DNA of 64,000 nt from Aureimonas jatrophae (GTDB lineage Bacteria > Pseudomonadota > Alphaproteobacteria > Rhizobiales > Rhizobiaceae). The position numbers and the translations under genes were made by a program. Where the stretch lies: contig NZ_FNIT01000010.1 in the NCBI RefSeq assembly GCF_900104035.1, positions 1 through 64,000 of the forward strand. The letters run 5' to 3'. Positions 26,551-36,528 of this stretch are shown here, piece by piece. The notes under the pieces were generated by a model. It worked only from the letters and a program-made list of their open reading frames with translations. It did no database searches and had not been told where the DNA came from. Numbering within the stretch: position 1 is the stretch's first letter; each line of letters starts with the position of its first letter.

Positions 26551-28503
26551 CTACGGCGTGAGTACGGCGGTCGACGGACCCACAACGTTCGCCGGCGACC
26601 GCTGGCGCCCTTGGATCCGAAAGACCACCACCGAGTAGGTCGTCGCGCCCGAGCCGGGAATCTTCTCGACGACCGCCACCTTCTCGCGGATGTGCCCCCC
26701 GCCGCCACCCCGGTCGACGAGATCGAGCACCATGAGGATGCAGAACGTGACGTTCGTCCTCTGGTACGACGTCGTTTGGAGACCGAATTTTCGGACGAGC
26801 TCCGCGAGGTTGGAGTCCCGGTCATGCTTCTTCAACTCGGCGACGATCTTGAAGCCGTCCTTCTCGAACAGCACGTCCGCGCGGCCGTGGCCGATGCCCT
26901 GGGCTTCCTTTTGGTCGGTCGGACGCAGGCGGGTCGCCTCGAGGAAGCCGTAATAGTCCCTGTGCAGATCGTCCTCGACGGGCGGCGCCGTCACGCTGAG
27001 GTCGAACAGGTAATCGGTCCCGGTCGTCGACGTCGTTCCGAGGTTATCGCGCGACGCCAGGAACCCGAGTGTGTGGAACAGGATCACGCCGAAGAACGCG
27101 CGCGCGAGTGGCTTCGTGCGGTAGTCGAAGTTCGTCAGGAGCCGTTCGTGGAGGGCCATCCACAACTCCGCGACGATGGGCTCCGCCAGCTCGATGTCGA
27201 AGCTTGCAAGCGTGGACTGGAGAAGTTCAAGGGCCTCGCGCTGCTCTGCCGGTCCGAGGCCGCTGTCCCTGACGATGGCGACGGCCGTGGGACGAGCGGT
27301 CGACGCCTCAGTGGGGTTTCGCGTGACGCTGGCCTCCATCGCCGCCAATACGGCAGATCGCATGGCCATTGCCGCATGCCTTTCCGGGCCGTCTACCGCC
27401 CGGCGGTCGATCCAGGCGTCGAGGACGTCGAGCTGCCTACGCTCCCTTTGTAGCGCGCCGACGATGCGCGGACGCACGACCGCCTCGAGCCCACCATCCG
27501 CGTCGCGCCGGAAGACGGATCGGCTGGCGGTATAGACCATGAGCAGCTCCTCCTCGACGACCATGGCCCCGTTGAGCCATGTCGCCTCGCCAAGGCTCGT
27601 TTCCAGCGCGCCGAGTCGGAAAGCGAGCGACGCCCAGTGCACCCCCTTGAGGGTCGCCGCGCCCGACCAAGGGTCGCGGGGCAGCGGTCGGTTGGACGGA
27701 ACGAGATGGGCCGACCAAGCGAACGCCGACGCGCGGATCTCGCCAATCGACGCATGGATTTCCGCGGGACTCCCGCCTTCTCCGAACGCAAGGAGGAAAT
27801 CGAGGCAACGCGCGTGCAGGTCGGCATCCAGCCTTACCTCGGCGGCGCCGGCCGACCGCCGGAACCATGACCGGGCCTCCTCGAACCTCCGGACGGCACC
27901 GGACCGTTCGCTCTCGTCGAGTCCCTGCGCCAGCGCCAGCAACCCGAGTGCCATCGAGGCCTCGTCCTCGGCTTCCGGCACGTCGAGGAGGCTCGCGAGG
28001 GCAAGCCGCAGGTCGCCGTCGTCGACCTGTGCCAGCAGAAGGCCCATGACCTTGGTCGCGTGTCTCAGGTAATTGCCGTCGTCGTCCGTTCCGGTGTCGA
28101 TCAGGTGCGCTTGCAACAGCCTCGTCGGACCGGGGCGACCGCCTGAGAGGACAAGCGCGCCCATCAGGGCTTGCGAGCGTGTCGCCGGATGCCAGGAAGC
28201 GTCGCCCGCCTTCGCCAGAAAGGATTTATGCAGCCGACGCACGGTCGCTTGGTCGATGCGGAGGCCAGCGGAGAGCGAACAGACGACCTCGACCATGACC
28301 CCGGGATCGGGCGTCCTGTCGACCAGCTCCGCCGCGCCGTCGAGGCAGGCGGCCGTTCCCGTCTGGCAGAGGGAAACGAAGAGGGCACTCCCGCCGGGAT
28401 GGTTGAGCAACTCTTCGATCGCGTCGCCGATCTCGGGCGCCCCAGCGTCGGACAGGTCCACCGGGCCGCCCGCGCTCAGGATCTTGGACGCGATGTCCGG
28501 CAT
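26551..28503 (-). CDS. Large helical protein with C-terminal PD-(D/E)XK nuclease domain
   Basis: The 650-residue protein has about 500 residues of helical, HEAT-like or TPR-like sequence with no recognised motif. A nuclease-like domain follows at about 525-640. It shows Asp543 (GRADVLF), Glu556-Leu-Lys558 (VAELKK) and a following helix with Gln576 and Gln581 (LQTTSYQ), the pattern of Cap4/Mrr-type PD-(D/E)XK enzymes. It starts 13 bases after the corrected end of the ATPase gene and is the last gene of the cassette. As effector of an SMC-like defence system it would cut DNA when released or activated; that role is inferred. A GAGAAGCGGAG stretch precedes the ATG. Confidence 0.75.
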   Translation of the reverse strand: MPDIASKILSAGGPVDLSDAGAPEIGDAIEELLNHPGGSALFVSLCQTGTAACLDGAAELVDRTPDPGVMVEVVCSLSAGLRIDQATVRRLHKSFLAKAGDASWHPATRSQALMGALVLSGGRPGPTRLLQAHLIDTGTDDDGNYLRHATKVMGLLLAQVDDGDLRLALASLLDVPEAEDEASMALGLLALAQGLDESERSGAVRRFEEARSWFRRSAGAAEVRLDADLHARCLDFLLAFGEGGSPAEIHASIGEIRASAFAWSAHLVPSNRPLPRDPWSGAATLKGVHWASLAFRLGALETSLGEATWLNGAMVVEEELLMVYTASRSVFRRDADGGLEAVVRPRIVGALQRERRQLDVLDAWIDRRAVDGPERHAAMAMRSAVLAAMEASVTRNPTEASTARPTAVAIVRDSGLGPAEQREALELLQSTLASFDIELAEPIVAELWMALHERLLTNFDYRTKPLARAFFGVILFHTLGFLASRDNLGTTSTTGTDYLFDLSVTAPPVEDDLHRDYYGFLEATRLRPTDQKEAQGIGHGRADVLFEKDGFKIVAELKKHDRDSNLAELVRKFGLQTTSYQRTNVTFCILMVLDLVDRGGGGGHIREKVAVVEKIPGSGATTYSVVVFRIQGRQRSPANVVGPSTAVLTP

Positions 28504-28516
28504 CTCCGCTTCTCCC

Positions 28517-30504
28517 TCAGAACAACTCCGCCGCGCCGGTCACCTGCTTTCGAAAGGCGCGTGGGACATACTCCCCGATTCCCTCCCTCCAGACGGCGCC
28601 GAGGATCACCTGCAAGTCGGGGTACTGCTTTGTCGCCTGCGCCACGGCACCGATCAAGGCTGGGAAGTCCTTGGCGTCCATCTCCTGCGAGCCGGGGGAG
28701 TCGAGGATGAGGAGACCGGGATGGCGTCCGAACCCACGAGCGGCCGCCACGTGGAGGACGGCCAGGGCGGCCGCGATCCGGATGCGCACCTGCTCGCCCG
28801 GCGTAAGGTCGCCGAAGTGCACCTTGCTGCCCCCTGGCTGACGTCGAGGCGGCCGTTCCCGACAAGGCGCAGGCTTTCGAGGTTGCGTACGCCGAACTCC
28901 CCCGCGAGACGGAGAAGGGCATCGCTGACCTCCTTCAGCACCTCGGTTTCCAAGGGCTTGAACTTACCCTCGACGACGTCGACCGTCGCCTCGAGGACCG
29001 CGAGATCGTGTTCCCCGTACTTCCGGACCGCCACGGGCGCGGAGGCGCGCGCAAGCTCGTCCAGCCGCGCCTCTGCGGCCGCGATGGCGCAAAGGATGGA
29101 CGTGTCGTCCGGCAGCGACACGTAGGCATCCCCCTTCGCTTGGAGGTCAGCCTCGAGACGTTCCCGTTCGCCCTGCGCAGCGAGGAGTTCCCCCGCGGCG
29201 GCCGCAAGCCGCTTGCGGGAGGCGCGCAGTTCACGTGCCGCGTCCTCGACGGCGTCCCTGAGGTGCGGGACCGCGTCGTGCGACGCGTCCCCCGGCGGGT
29301 CGGTGTTCCCGCACAGGCCGCAGGTCTCGGAAGCCGTCGCCTCGAAGCGGCCGATCTGGACCGAGGCCTCGCAGGCCGGGCAGCAGGATGGACGCAGCCT
29401 GCGGAAAACGTATCCCGCGGCGGCGTCGTCCTGCGCCTGCTGGAGGGCGGACCTTGCGCCCGCGTGTATCGAGATCGCGTCGGCCTCGGCCCGCGTAGAC
29501 GCGTCGACTTGGCCCTTTGCGGACGCGATCCGCGAACCGGAAGCGAGGAGCTGCGCGTCGATGGCGCGAAGGTCGGCGCGCAGGGCGTCCCTGTCGGGTA
29601 GCCCGGCGAGCGTTTCCCGCAGCCCTGCCAGCTCGGCCTTAAGTTCCGCGCGGCGCCCCACCGCCCGCCCCGCCTGCGTTCCAGACGTTTCGCGGTCGGC
29701 CTTGTCGTCTGCCTGCACGGACTTCAGGGCGGTGGAGGCCGCCGAATAGGTCGAGATCCACGGCATGCCGATGAAGAGCTGCATCAGGCGTATGGGCAGG
29801 CCATCGTTCGCGACACCGCCGAAGATGGCCTTCCCGGGACCGTCGATGAAGAGGGCTGACGACATGGCGGGCCACCCGTGCTCGCTCGCCGCGTCCGTTT
29901 CGGATCGGTAGGAGCGGAACTTCGCGAACCCCAGTTCCTCCATGAAGACGTCCGACATCGCCCGCTCGAAGGAGGCGTCCGCCGGCCCGTCGTGCAGGAC
30001 GGCGATGGCCGGATCCATGCCGCGGACGACACGCGCGCGAGCCTCCGAAGGCTTCAAGACGCCAACCTCCTTCCGGACCGCCACCCCGAACCGTATCCCG
30101 TCGATGTCGAACGAGACGTCGATGCCGTCGATCCAGTTCCAGACGTCGGGCTTCACATGCCCTGGAAGCCGTCCCTGGAGAACGGCAAGGACCAGTTTGA
30201 GGATTGACGACTTGCCCTGGCTGTTTCCGTCCGTCAGGACAGCCCAGAGTCCGGTGTCGAGGCCGTCCCAGTCGAAGGAGAAGCGCTCGAATCCCGCCGC
30301 GTCGTGCTTCACGCCGCTGAACGACACGCGGCGGACGATGAGCTTGCGCGGGCGGGGCAAGGTGCCCGCAGCCTCGACGCCGTGCAGCCGATGCACGTCG
30401 AGAACGACGTCGGGCTCCACCCCCGCCATGGCGGCGACGGCCTCGACCCAATCCGCGTCCGCAAACCTGGCCTCGACCCTCTTGTCCGTCCTGCGCCTAA
30501 CCAC
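28517..30504 (-). pseudogene. SMC/Rad50-like ATPase with zinc hook, frameshifted before the signature motif
   Basis: From GTG 30504 the frame encodes an N-terminal ATPase half with Walker A GNSQGKSS near residues 93-100. Coiled coils flank a Rad50-like hook with Cys375/Cys378 (CPAC) and Cys395/Cys398 (CGLC). After GNGRLDVSQG, at the C run 28830-28834, the frame is lost. The other frame continues HFGDLTPGEQVRIRIAAALA (ABC signature) and GLLILDSPGS (Walker B) to TGA at 28517. One extra C restores about 662 residues. Uncorrected, the long frame ends at 28654 with a nonsense tail and lacks signature and Walker B. The start overlaps the stop of the upstream gene; an in-frame TTG at 30540 is the alternative. 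It is the central gene of the cassette. Confidence 0.82.
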
Positions 30505-31177
30505 CGCTTCCCCCGTCCAATTCCCGCAGTCGCGCTTCAACCTTTAGGCGGATCGATGGGATCGCCGTCCCGTACGGAGTGCCGGCGTACTCGGCGTGTT
30601 CGTAATGGATGTCCTTGAGCGCCGAGCCGCTCCTGGCGGCAGCAACAACGAGTGCCAGGTCGGTCTGCCGCGAATACCATTCAAGGGTGGGTTGCGAACG
30701 TACTGCCTCCGACAGGAAAGTCTCGGCCAACGGCCCGAGCAGGAACTCGTTCTGATGCCCGGAGGGGATCGTCCGGCGCATCGGCGTGACCAGCCGGCGG
30801 GCCGCCAAGAACGAGAGCGAGGTCTGGAGGTCGTCGTAAGCGCCTCGCCGCCACCGGATCATCCAGACGGTGCGGACCGAGGGTTCGTCCTCGTCGAAGA
30901 TTCGACGGACGGCGGCCAGGATGGCGGGGTCGCCCGTCTCGGCGTGGATGTCGAGCAGTTCGTCCGCAAGGTAATCGGGATAGCGAAGCCAAAAGTCGAT
31001 CGCCAGAGCCCGCTTCTCCCCCACGAAGACCCGGTCCTGCGTGTCCGTGGTCAGTTCCGCGGCTAGGGGTTCGCTGCCCCTGACGAGAATGAAGAGAAGC
31101 CGAAGCGCGTCGCGGAACGCATGGCCGAACTCGGGCAGGGCAACCGGACCCGCAGGCCCGGACGGCGGTGTCGACAT
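30497..31177 (-). CDS. Small winged-helix-like protein, possible middle component of an SMC-type defence system
   Basis: The 226-residue protein is acidic and mostly helical. It has a possible winged helix at about 105-165 (DDLQTSLSFLAARRLVTPM, then FLLGPLAETFLSEA). Small proteins of this kind precede the ATPase gene in ABC-three-component and Lamassu-type loci, where they act as the middle or kleisin-like component. Here the gene comes first, overlaps the start of the ATPase gene, and the nuclease gene follows, matching that layout. No sequence motif proves the family, so the assignment is contextual. An ATG at 31177 fits the frame. Confidence 0.6.
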   Translation of the reverse strand: MSTPPSGPAGPVALPEFGHAFRDALRLLFILVRGSEPLAAELTTDTQDRVFVGEKRALAIDFWLRYPDYLADELLDIHAETGDPAILAAVRRIFDEDEPSVRTVWMIRWRRGAYDDLQTSLSFLAARRLVTPMRRTIPSGHQNEFLLGPLAETFLSEAVRSQPTLEWYSRQTDLALVVAAARSGSALKDIHYEHAEYAGTPYGTAIPSIRLKVEARLRELDGGSGG

Positions 31178-31955
31178 GCCCGTATGGTTCTCCCAGAAGC
31201 TTTCGCCGCAGGTTGGGTCACCGCCGACACGCAGTTAACGCAACGGCGGACGCGATAAGTCGAATCCAAATTCCTTCACCGAAGGGATTCGCCCCGCGTC
31301 CGTCTATCAGCGTGCTAGGATTCGATCCCAGGGCATCCGATCGCGTCGATCGCAACCGTTACGCTGCGTGGATGAACCCAACGCTGTGGCATGGATTTGG
31401 TCGAGCGGTCAGGAGCCGACTGTGAGCCGGTAGCCCGACGATCCAAGACGATCGGCGTCGCTCCGCGGTACGGTGGCAAGACATTGCCGCAAGTCCCCGA
31501 AGCGCGAGCGGCGACCGATCTAAGGTCGGGGCGCTCTTGTGCGCCACGCTTCTTTCAAATCTCGTGCGGGCTGACTTCTGCGTCGAAGTCGGCAAACACG
31601 ACGTTGGGCGGCACGGTCGTCGTGCGCAAGTCCCAGCGAACGCCGCGGCTCAGCCCGTTCGCGGTAACGAGGTCATCGAAGACCAGGTGACTGTTCCGTC
31701 CGCGCGGCCATCGTTCGGGAACAGCCAAATGATTCGCAAGCCGTCCAAAAAGCCTGATCCCGCTCGAGCCGATCCCTCAAAAGCACGCGTATCGAACGTG
31801 CTCAGCGTCGGAGACGTCGCAGAAAAACTGGCAAAGCAAAAATATGGCCACGTCGGGATTTGGGACGAGGAGCGCACTTCATGCAGAATGGAATAGTGTT
31901 AATAACCAGCCACTTACTGAATTATGATGTGTCGCCGCAAGCTTTGATCGGGATC
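31178..31955. other. Gene-poor stretch at the right side of the transposon
   Basis: This stretch of about 780 bases has lower GC than its surroundings. The only frame that looks at all protein-like runs roughly from 31728 to 31896 (MIRKPSKKPDPARA...), about 55 residues, with no recognised family and no good ribosome binding site. It may be a gene remnant. The promoter of the three-gene cassette should lie just right of 31177. Confidence 0.4.
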
Positions 31956-31956
31956 A

Positions 31957-32029
31957 GCGTTTTTGGAAGGAAACTCAGGATTTTTGGAAACAGGGTCGCC
32001 GTTGTTTGGAAACGACAATTTCGCAGACG
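31957..32029. repeat. Candidate right transposon end with three short repeats
   Basis: Three motifs of the form gttttTTGGAA are spaced about 20 bases apart: near 31958-31968, 31980-31990 and 32001-32012. They lie within 70 bases of the tRNA 3' end. Regularly spaced repeats of about 20 bp at an element edge are typical of TnsB-binding sites. The matching left end is weaker. Confidence 0.45.
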
Positions 32030-32031
32030 GT

Positions 32032-32107
32032 TGGTGGGCCCGGCAGGACTCGAACCTGCAACCAAGCGGTTATGAGCCGCCGGCTCTGACCATTGAGCTA
32101 CAGGCCC
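32032..32107 (-). tRNA. tRNA with anticodon CAT, probably tRNA-Ile2 (lysidine type)
   Basis: Reading the reverse strand from 32107 gives an acceptor stem GGGCCTG pairing with CGGGCCC. A D arm (GTAGCTCA), anticodon loop CTCATAA, T arm GGTTCGAGTCC and an encoded CCA at 32032-32034 follow. The GGGCC acceptor stem fits the isoleucine tRNA whose CAT anticodon is modified to lysidine, rather than initiator or elongator Met. The 3' end faces the Tn7-like transposon, consistent with use as its attachment site. All arms are intact, so the tRNA should be functional. Confidence 0.88.
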
Positions 32108-32224
32108 GCCGTGCGAGCGTTAACCCAACTGGGACGCCGTCTCAAGCAAAGGTTGGGTCGGCAAAGCTTCCGCCGCATTCCCTTGGCAGGTCGTTCGGGC
32201 CGAAGCCTTTCGAATGGAGACTTT

Positions 32225-32992
32225 ATGTCCGCTTCCCACCGCCTTGCCCGCCCTGCCCTCTTCGCGCTGGCCCTGGGGCTTTCCTCGGCGGCCATCGCGC
32301 AGACGCCGCCCCCGCCGGCTCCGCCCGCCGCCGGCCGGCCGGCGGAGCCCCGGCGCCTGGCCGTGACGGGCGAGGGACAGGCCTTTCGCGCGCCCGACCT
32401 GGCGCTCGTCCAGCTGACCGTCATGCGCCAGGGCGAGACCGCGCAAAAGGCGCTGGCCGACAACAGCGCGGCCATGAGCGCCGTGCAGGGTGCGCTGCCA
32501 GAGTTCGGCCTGGAAGCGCGCGACGTGCAGACCTCGGGCTTCACGATCGCCCCGCAATACCGCTACGACACCGCCTCCGACGGCACGCAGGCCCCCCCGA
32601 CGCTGGTCGGCTACGAGGTCCGCAACACCATCACGCTTCGCGTTCGAGCCGTGGATCGTCTCGGCGAAATCCTGGACCGGGCGGTCTCGCTGGGCGTCAA
32701 CGACGGCGGGTCGATCGAGTTCGTGGCCGAAGATCCGTCGGCCCTCCAGAACGAGGCGCGTCGCACGGCCGTCGAGCGCGCCCGGGCGAGCGCCGAGGCG
32801 ATGGCGGGCGCGGCCGGACTGCGCCTCGGCGCGCTTCTGAGCATCGAGGACGGTGCCTCCGGCATCGAGCCGCCCCGGCCCGTGAGCGAGATGCGCATGA
32901 TGGCCGCGCCTGCCTCGCCGAAGGTCCCGGTGGCGGCCGGCGAGACCATGGCGAGCGCCACCGTGCGGGTGGTGTTCGCGCTGGAGAACTGA
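32225..32992 (+). CDS. Secreted SIMPL-domain (DUF541) protein
   Basis: The 255-residue protein has a signal peptide (cleavage after AIAQ near residue 25), a short Pro-rich linker and one SIMPL/DUF541 domain. It shows VTGEGQAFRAPDLALVQLTV at its start and the ARRTAVERARASAEAMA helix later. Members form oligomeric periplasmic or outer-membrane-associated proteins, linked in some species to stress tolerance; no enzymatic role is known. ATG 32225 follows TGGAGAC. A strong terminator follows the gene. It is the first conserved chromosomal gene to the right of the tRNA. Confidence 0.85.
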   Translation: MSASHRLARPALFALALGLSSAAIAQTPPPPAPPAAGRPAEPRRLAVTGEGQAFRAPDLALVQLTVMRQGETAQKALADNSAAMSAVQGALPEFGLEARDVQTSGFTIAPQYRYDTASDGTQAPPTLVGYEVRNTITLRVRAVDRLGEILDRAVSLGVNDGGSIEFVAEDPSALQNEARRTAVERARASAEAMAGAAGLRLGALLSIEDGASGIEPPRPVSEMRMMAAPASPKVPVAAGETMASATVRVVFALEN

Positions 32993-33090
32993 ACGCCGGC
33001 GCCGTTCCGGCCGACACTGCGAGGGGCTTGGCCGTCCGGCCGCGTCCCTCGATGCCGCAGCGCATCGGTTCTCCGCTGGCAAGGGCGACG

Positions 33091-33126
33091 CAAAAGGCCC
33101 GGAAGCACGAGCTTCCGGGCCTTTTG
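33091..33126. terminator. Strong bidirectional terminator
   Basis: A perfect 16-bp inverted repeat (caaaaggcccggaagc / gcttccgggccttttg) with a four-base loop ends in A and T runs on both sides. It lies between the convergent SIMPL gene and the gene at 33147 and can serve both. Confidence 0.9.
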
Positions 33127-33146
33127 CTTAAGCGGCGGGCGCCGCC

Positions 33147-33536
33147 TCAGCGGCGGTCGATCACCGGACAGCCGCGGGCCTGCGCGAAGGTCACGAGAAC
33201 CGGGCGTCCGCCGCGGCGGAAGCCCTCCACCACGACACGCCGGCGGCCGACGTCGACGATGTCGACGCCGCGCAGGCCGAAGGCGCGCGCCTTCTCCAGC
33301 GCGAGGCCCGGACGGCAGATGCCGCGATCGCGGCGGTCGTCGTACCGGTGGCCACGGCGATCGTCCCAGTCGCCCCGACGGTGGCGGCGCTCGCCGTCCC
33401 AGTCGCCCCGATACTGGACATTCGTCAGGAGCGAGACGTCGGCGGTGGCGCCGGCGCGGGCGGGAGCGCTTGCGCCCAGACAGGCGGTCGCGATCGTCGC
33501 GGCGGCAAGAAGCGCGGAACGAAGGATCGGGGTCAT
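33147..33536 (-). CDS. Hypothetical secreted protein
   Basis: The 129-residue protein has a signal peptide (cleavage near APARA, residue 28). An Arg/Asp-rich middle with many charged residues (RRHRRGDWDDRRGHRYDD) and a C-terminal part, VDIVDVGRRRVVVEGFRRGG, follow. Two cysteines (GICRPG, RGCPVI) could form a disulfide. Similar short exported proteins occur in other rhizobia without a known function. It is convergent with the SIMPL gene and shares its terminator. Confidence 0.7.
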   Translation of the reverse strand: MTPILRSALLAAATIATACLGASAPARAGATADVSLLTNVQYRGDWDGERRHRRGDWDDRRGHRYDDRRDRGICRPGLALEKARAFGLRGVDIVDVGRRRVVVEGFRRGGRPVLVTFAQARGCPVIDRR

Positions 33537-33704
33537 GGCGGGGTGTCCTTTCAGGTGAGGATGAGGGCCGAACCGGACGCTAGCGGCGCCGGACTGAACG
33601 CGTGCCGAGCGCGGCGTTCAGCGACGGTTCAGGAAGCCGCCTCCACGACATCACGGCGAAACGATCCACGCGGAAGATCGCCCCGTCCCAACCGGAGTGG
33701 TCCC

Positions 33705-34166
33705 ATGCCCCGTTTTCTTGCCCGCCTTCTCGAGTCCGTCCTGTTCACGCGGTTCGCGCTCGTCGTCCTCACCTTCTGCTTCTGGGGCTCGGGACTGGCC
33801 AAGCTGGCGGACTTTCCGGCGGCGGTTGCCGAGATGGCCTTCTTCGGCCTTCAACCCGCGGCCCCGATCGCGGTTCTCGTGATCGCGACGCAGCTCGGCG
33901 GCTCGCTTCTTCTGATCACCGGCATCAAGCCTTGGCTCGGTGCCGGCGCGCTCGGGGTCTTCACCGCGCTGACCATTCCGCTGGTGCATCACTTCTGGAG
34001 CCTCGAGGGCGAGGCTGCGATCGCGCATTTCCACACCGCGACCGAGCATGTGACCGTGATCGGCGGGTTGATGGTGGCCGCCATCCTTTCGCATCGTCTT
34101 CAGACGGCGCGAAACGCCGCGATCGTGACGGCAGCGTCTGGCGCGACCCGCTACCAGCCCGCCTGA
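33705..34166 (+). CDS. DoxX-family membrane protein
   Basis: The 153-residue protein has four membrane helices and the DoxX pattern, including FWGSGLAKLADFPAAVAEMA in the first half and LGVFTALTIPLVHHFW in the second. DoxX/DoxD proteins resemble a subunit of thiosulfate:quinone oxidoreductase. Most bacterial homologues have no assigned substrate. The start is ATG 33705 with GGAGTGG upstream. A terminator follows directly and rpoD lies beyond on the opposite strand. Confidence 0.82.
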   Translation: MPRFLARLLESVLFTRFALVVLTFCFWGSGLAKLADFPAAVAEMAFFGLQPAAPIAVLVIATQLGGSLLLITGIKPWLGAGALGVFTALTIPLVHHFWSLEGEAAIAHFHTATEHVTVIGGLMVAAILSHRLQTARNAAIVTAASGATRYQPA

Positions 34167-34181
34167 CCTGAGACGTCACGA

Positions 34182-34212
34182 AAAAGGGGCGCCCTTGCGG
34201 GACGCCCCTTTT
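34182..34212. terminator. Bidirectional terminator between doxX-like gene and rpoD
   Basis: An inverted repeat aaaaggggcg / cgcccctttt with an 11-base loop ends in A and T runs on both sides. It lies between two convergent genes and can stop both transcripts. Confidence 0.85.
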
Positions 34213-34236
34213 GCATGCGGCGCCGGAACGCGCCGC

Positions 34237-36210
<1,974 letters not shown>

Positions 36211-36528
36211 TCCCGTACGTCTCCAATTCGCGCCGGGCGTTCCCGTGAGAGAACCCGGGGCCTCGCACGCCGCGCGCCGAGAACCTTGCGTGTCTTATAG
36301 ATGAGCGGCCGTAAACGACCGCTTAACCATGATGACCGTCCGCCTGCGCGGTCGCTCGGCCTACTCGAAACTCGTCGCAGCGCTTCGCCGCTCGGCAGCC
36401 CAATGCCGTGACAGAACCCGTCGCGGCGGTGTTTTTTGGTTTCCCGACGTCCTGTCAAGAGCTTGCAGCATCCTGACGCGATCGGGAGAACTCTCGACCG
36501 ACCCTCCCATGCCGGCGAATTGGGGACG
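36211..36528. other. rpoD upstream region
   Basis: This 318-base gap between the dnaG stop and the rpoD start has no reading frame of note. It should contain the rpoD promoter. A short inverted repeat (agcgg / ccgct around 36305-36325) is visible but weak, and no heat-shock or -10/-35 consensus was assigned with confidence. Confidence 0.5.

Larger units (their letters stand above)
19209..32029. mobile_element. Tn7-like transposon next to a tRNA gene (ends approximate)
   Basis: The region contains a full set of Tn7-type genes (tnsA, tnsB/tniA, tnsC/tniB, tniQ/tnsD) at its left side and cargo genes at its right side. It ends beside the 3' end of the tRNA gene at 32032-32107. Similar short motifs occur near both edges: gtctg...gaaaattg at 19210-19228 and, inverted, at 32013-32029. 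No clear 5-bp target duplication could be seen, so the exact ends are uncertain by tens of bases or more. Everything to the right is conserved chromosomal gene order, which supports the tRNA side as the insertion boundary. Confidence 0.7.

Noticed and set aside
31650-31896. Small frames between the cassette and the tRNA
   Set aside because: No ribosome binding site, no family and lower GC; at best a gene remnant, so not called as a gene.
19209-32029. A CRISPR array or Cas genes within the Tn7-like element (CAST system)
   Set aside because: No regular direct repeats with spacers and no Cas-like protein are present; only TniQ is available for targeting.
32032-32107. A phage-integrase island using the tRNA as attB
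   Set aside because: No tyrosine or serine recombinase and no duplicated tRNA 3' end were found; the Tn7-like genes explain the boundary better.
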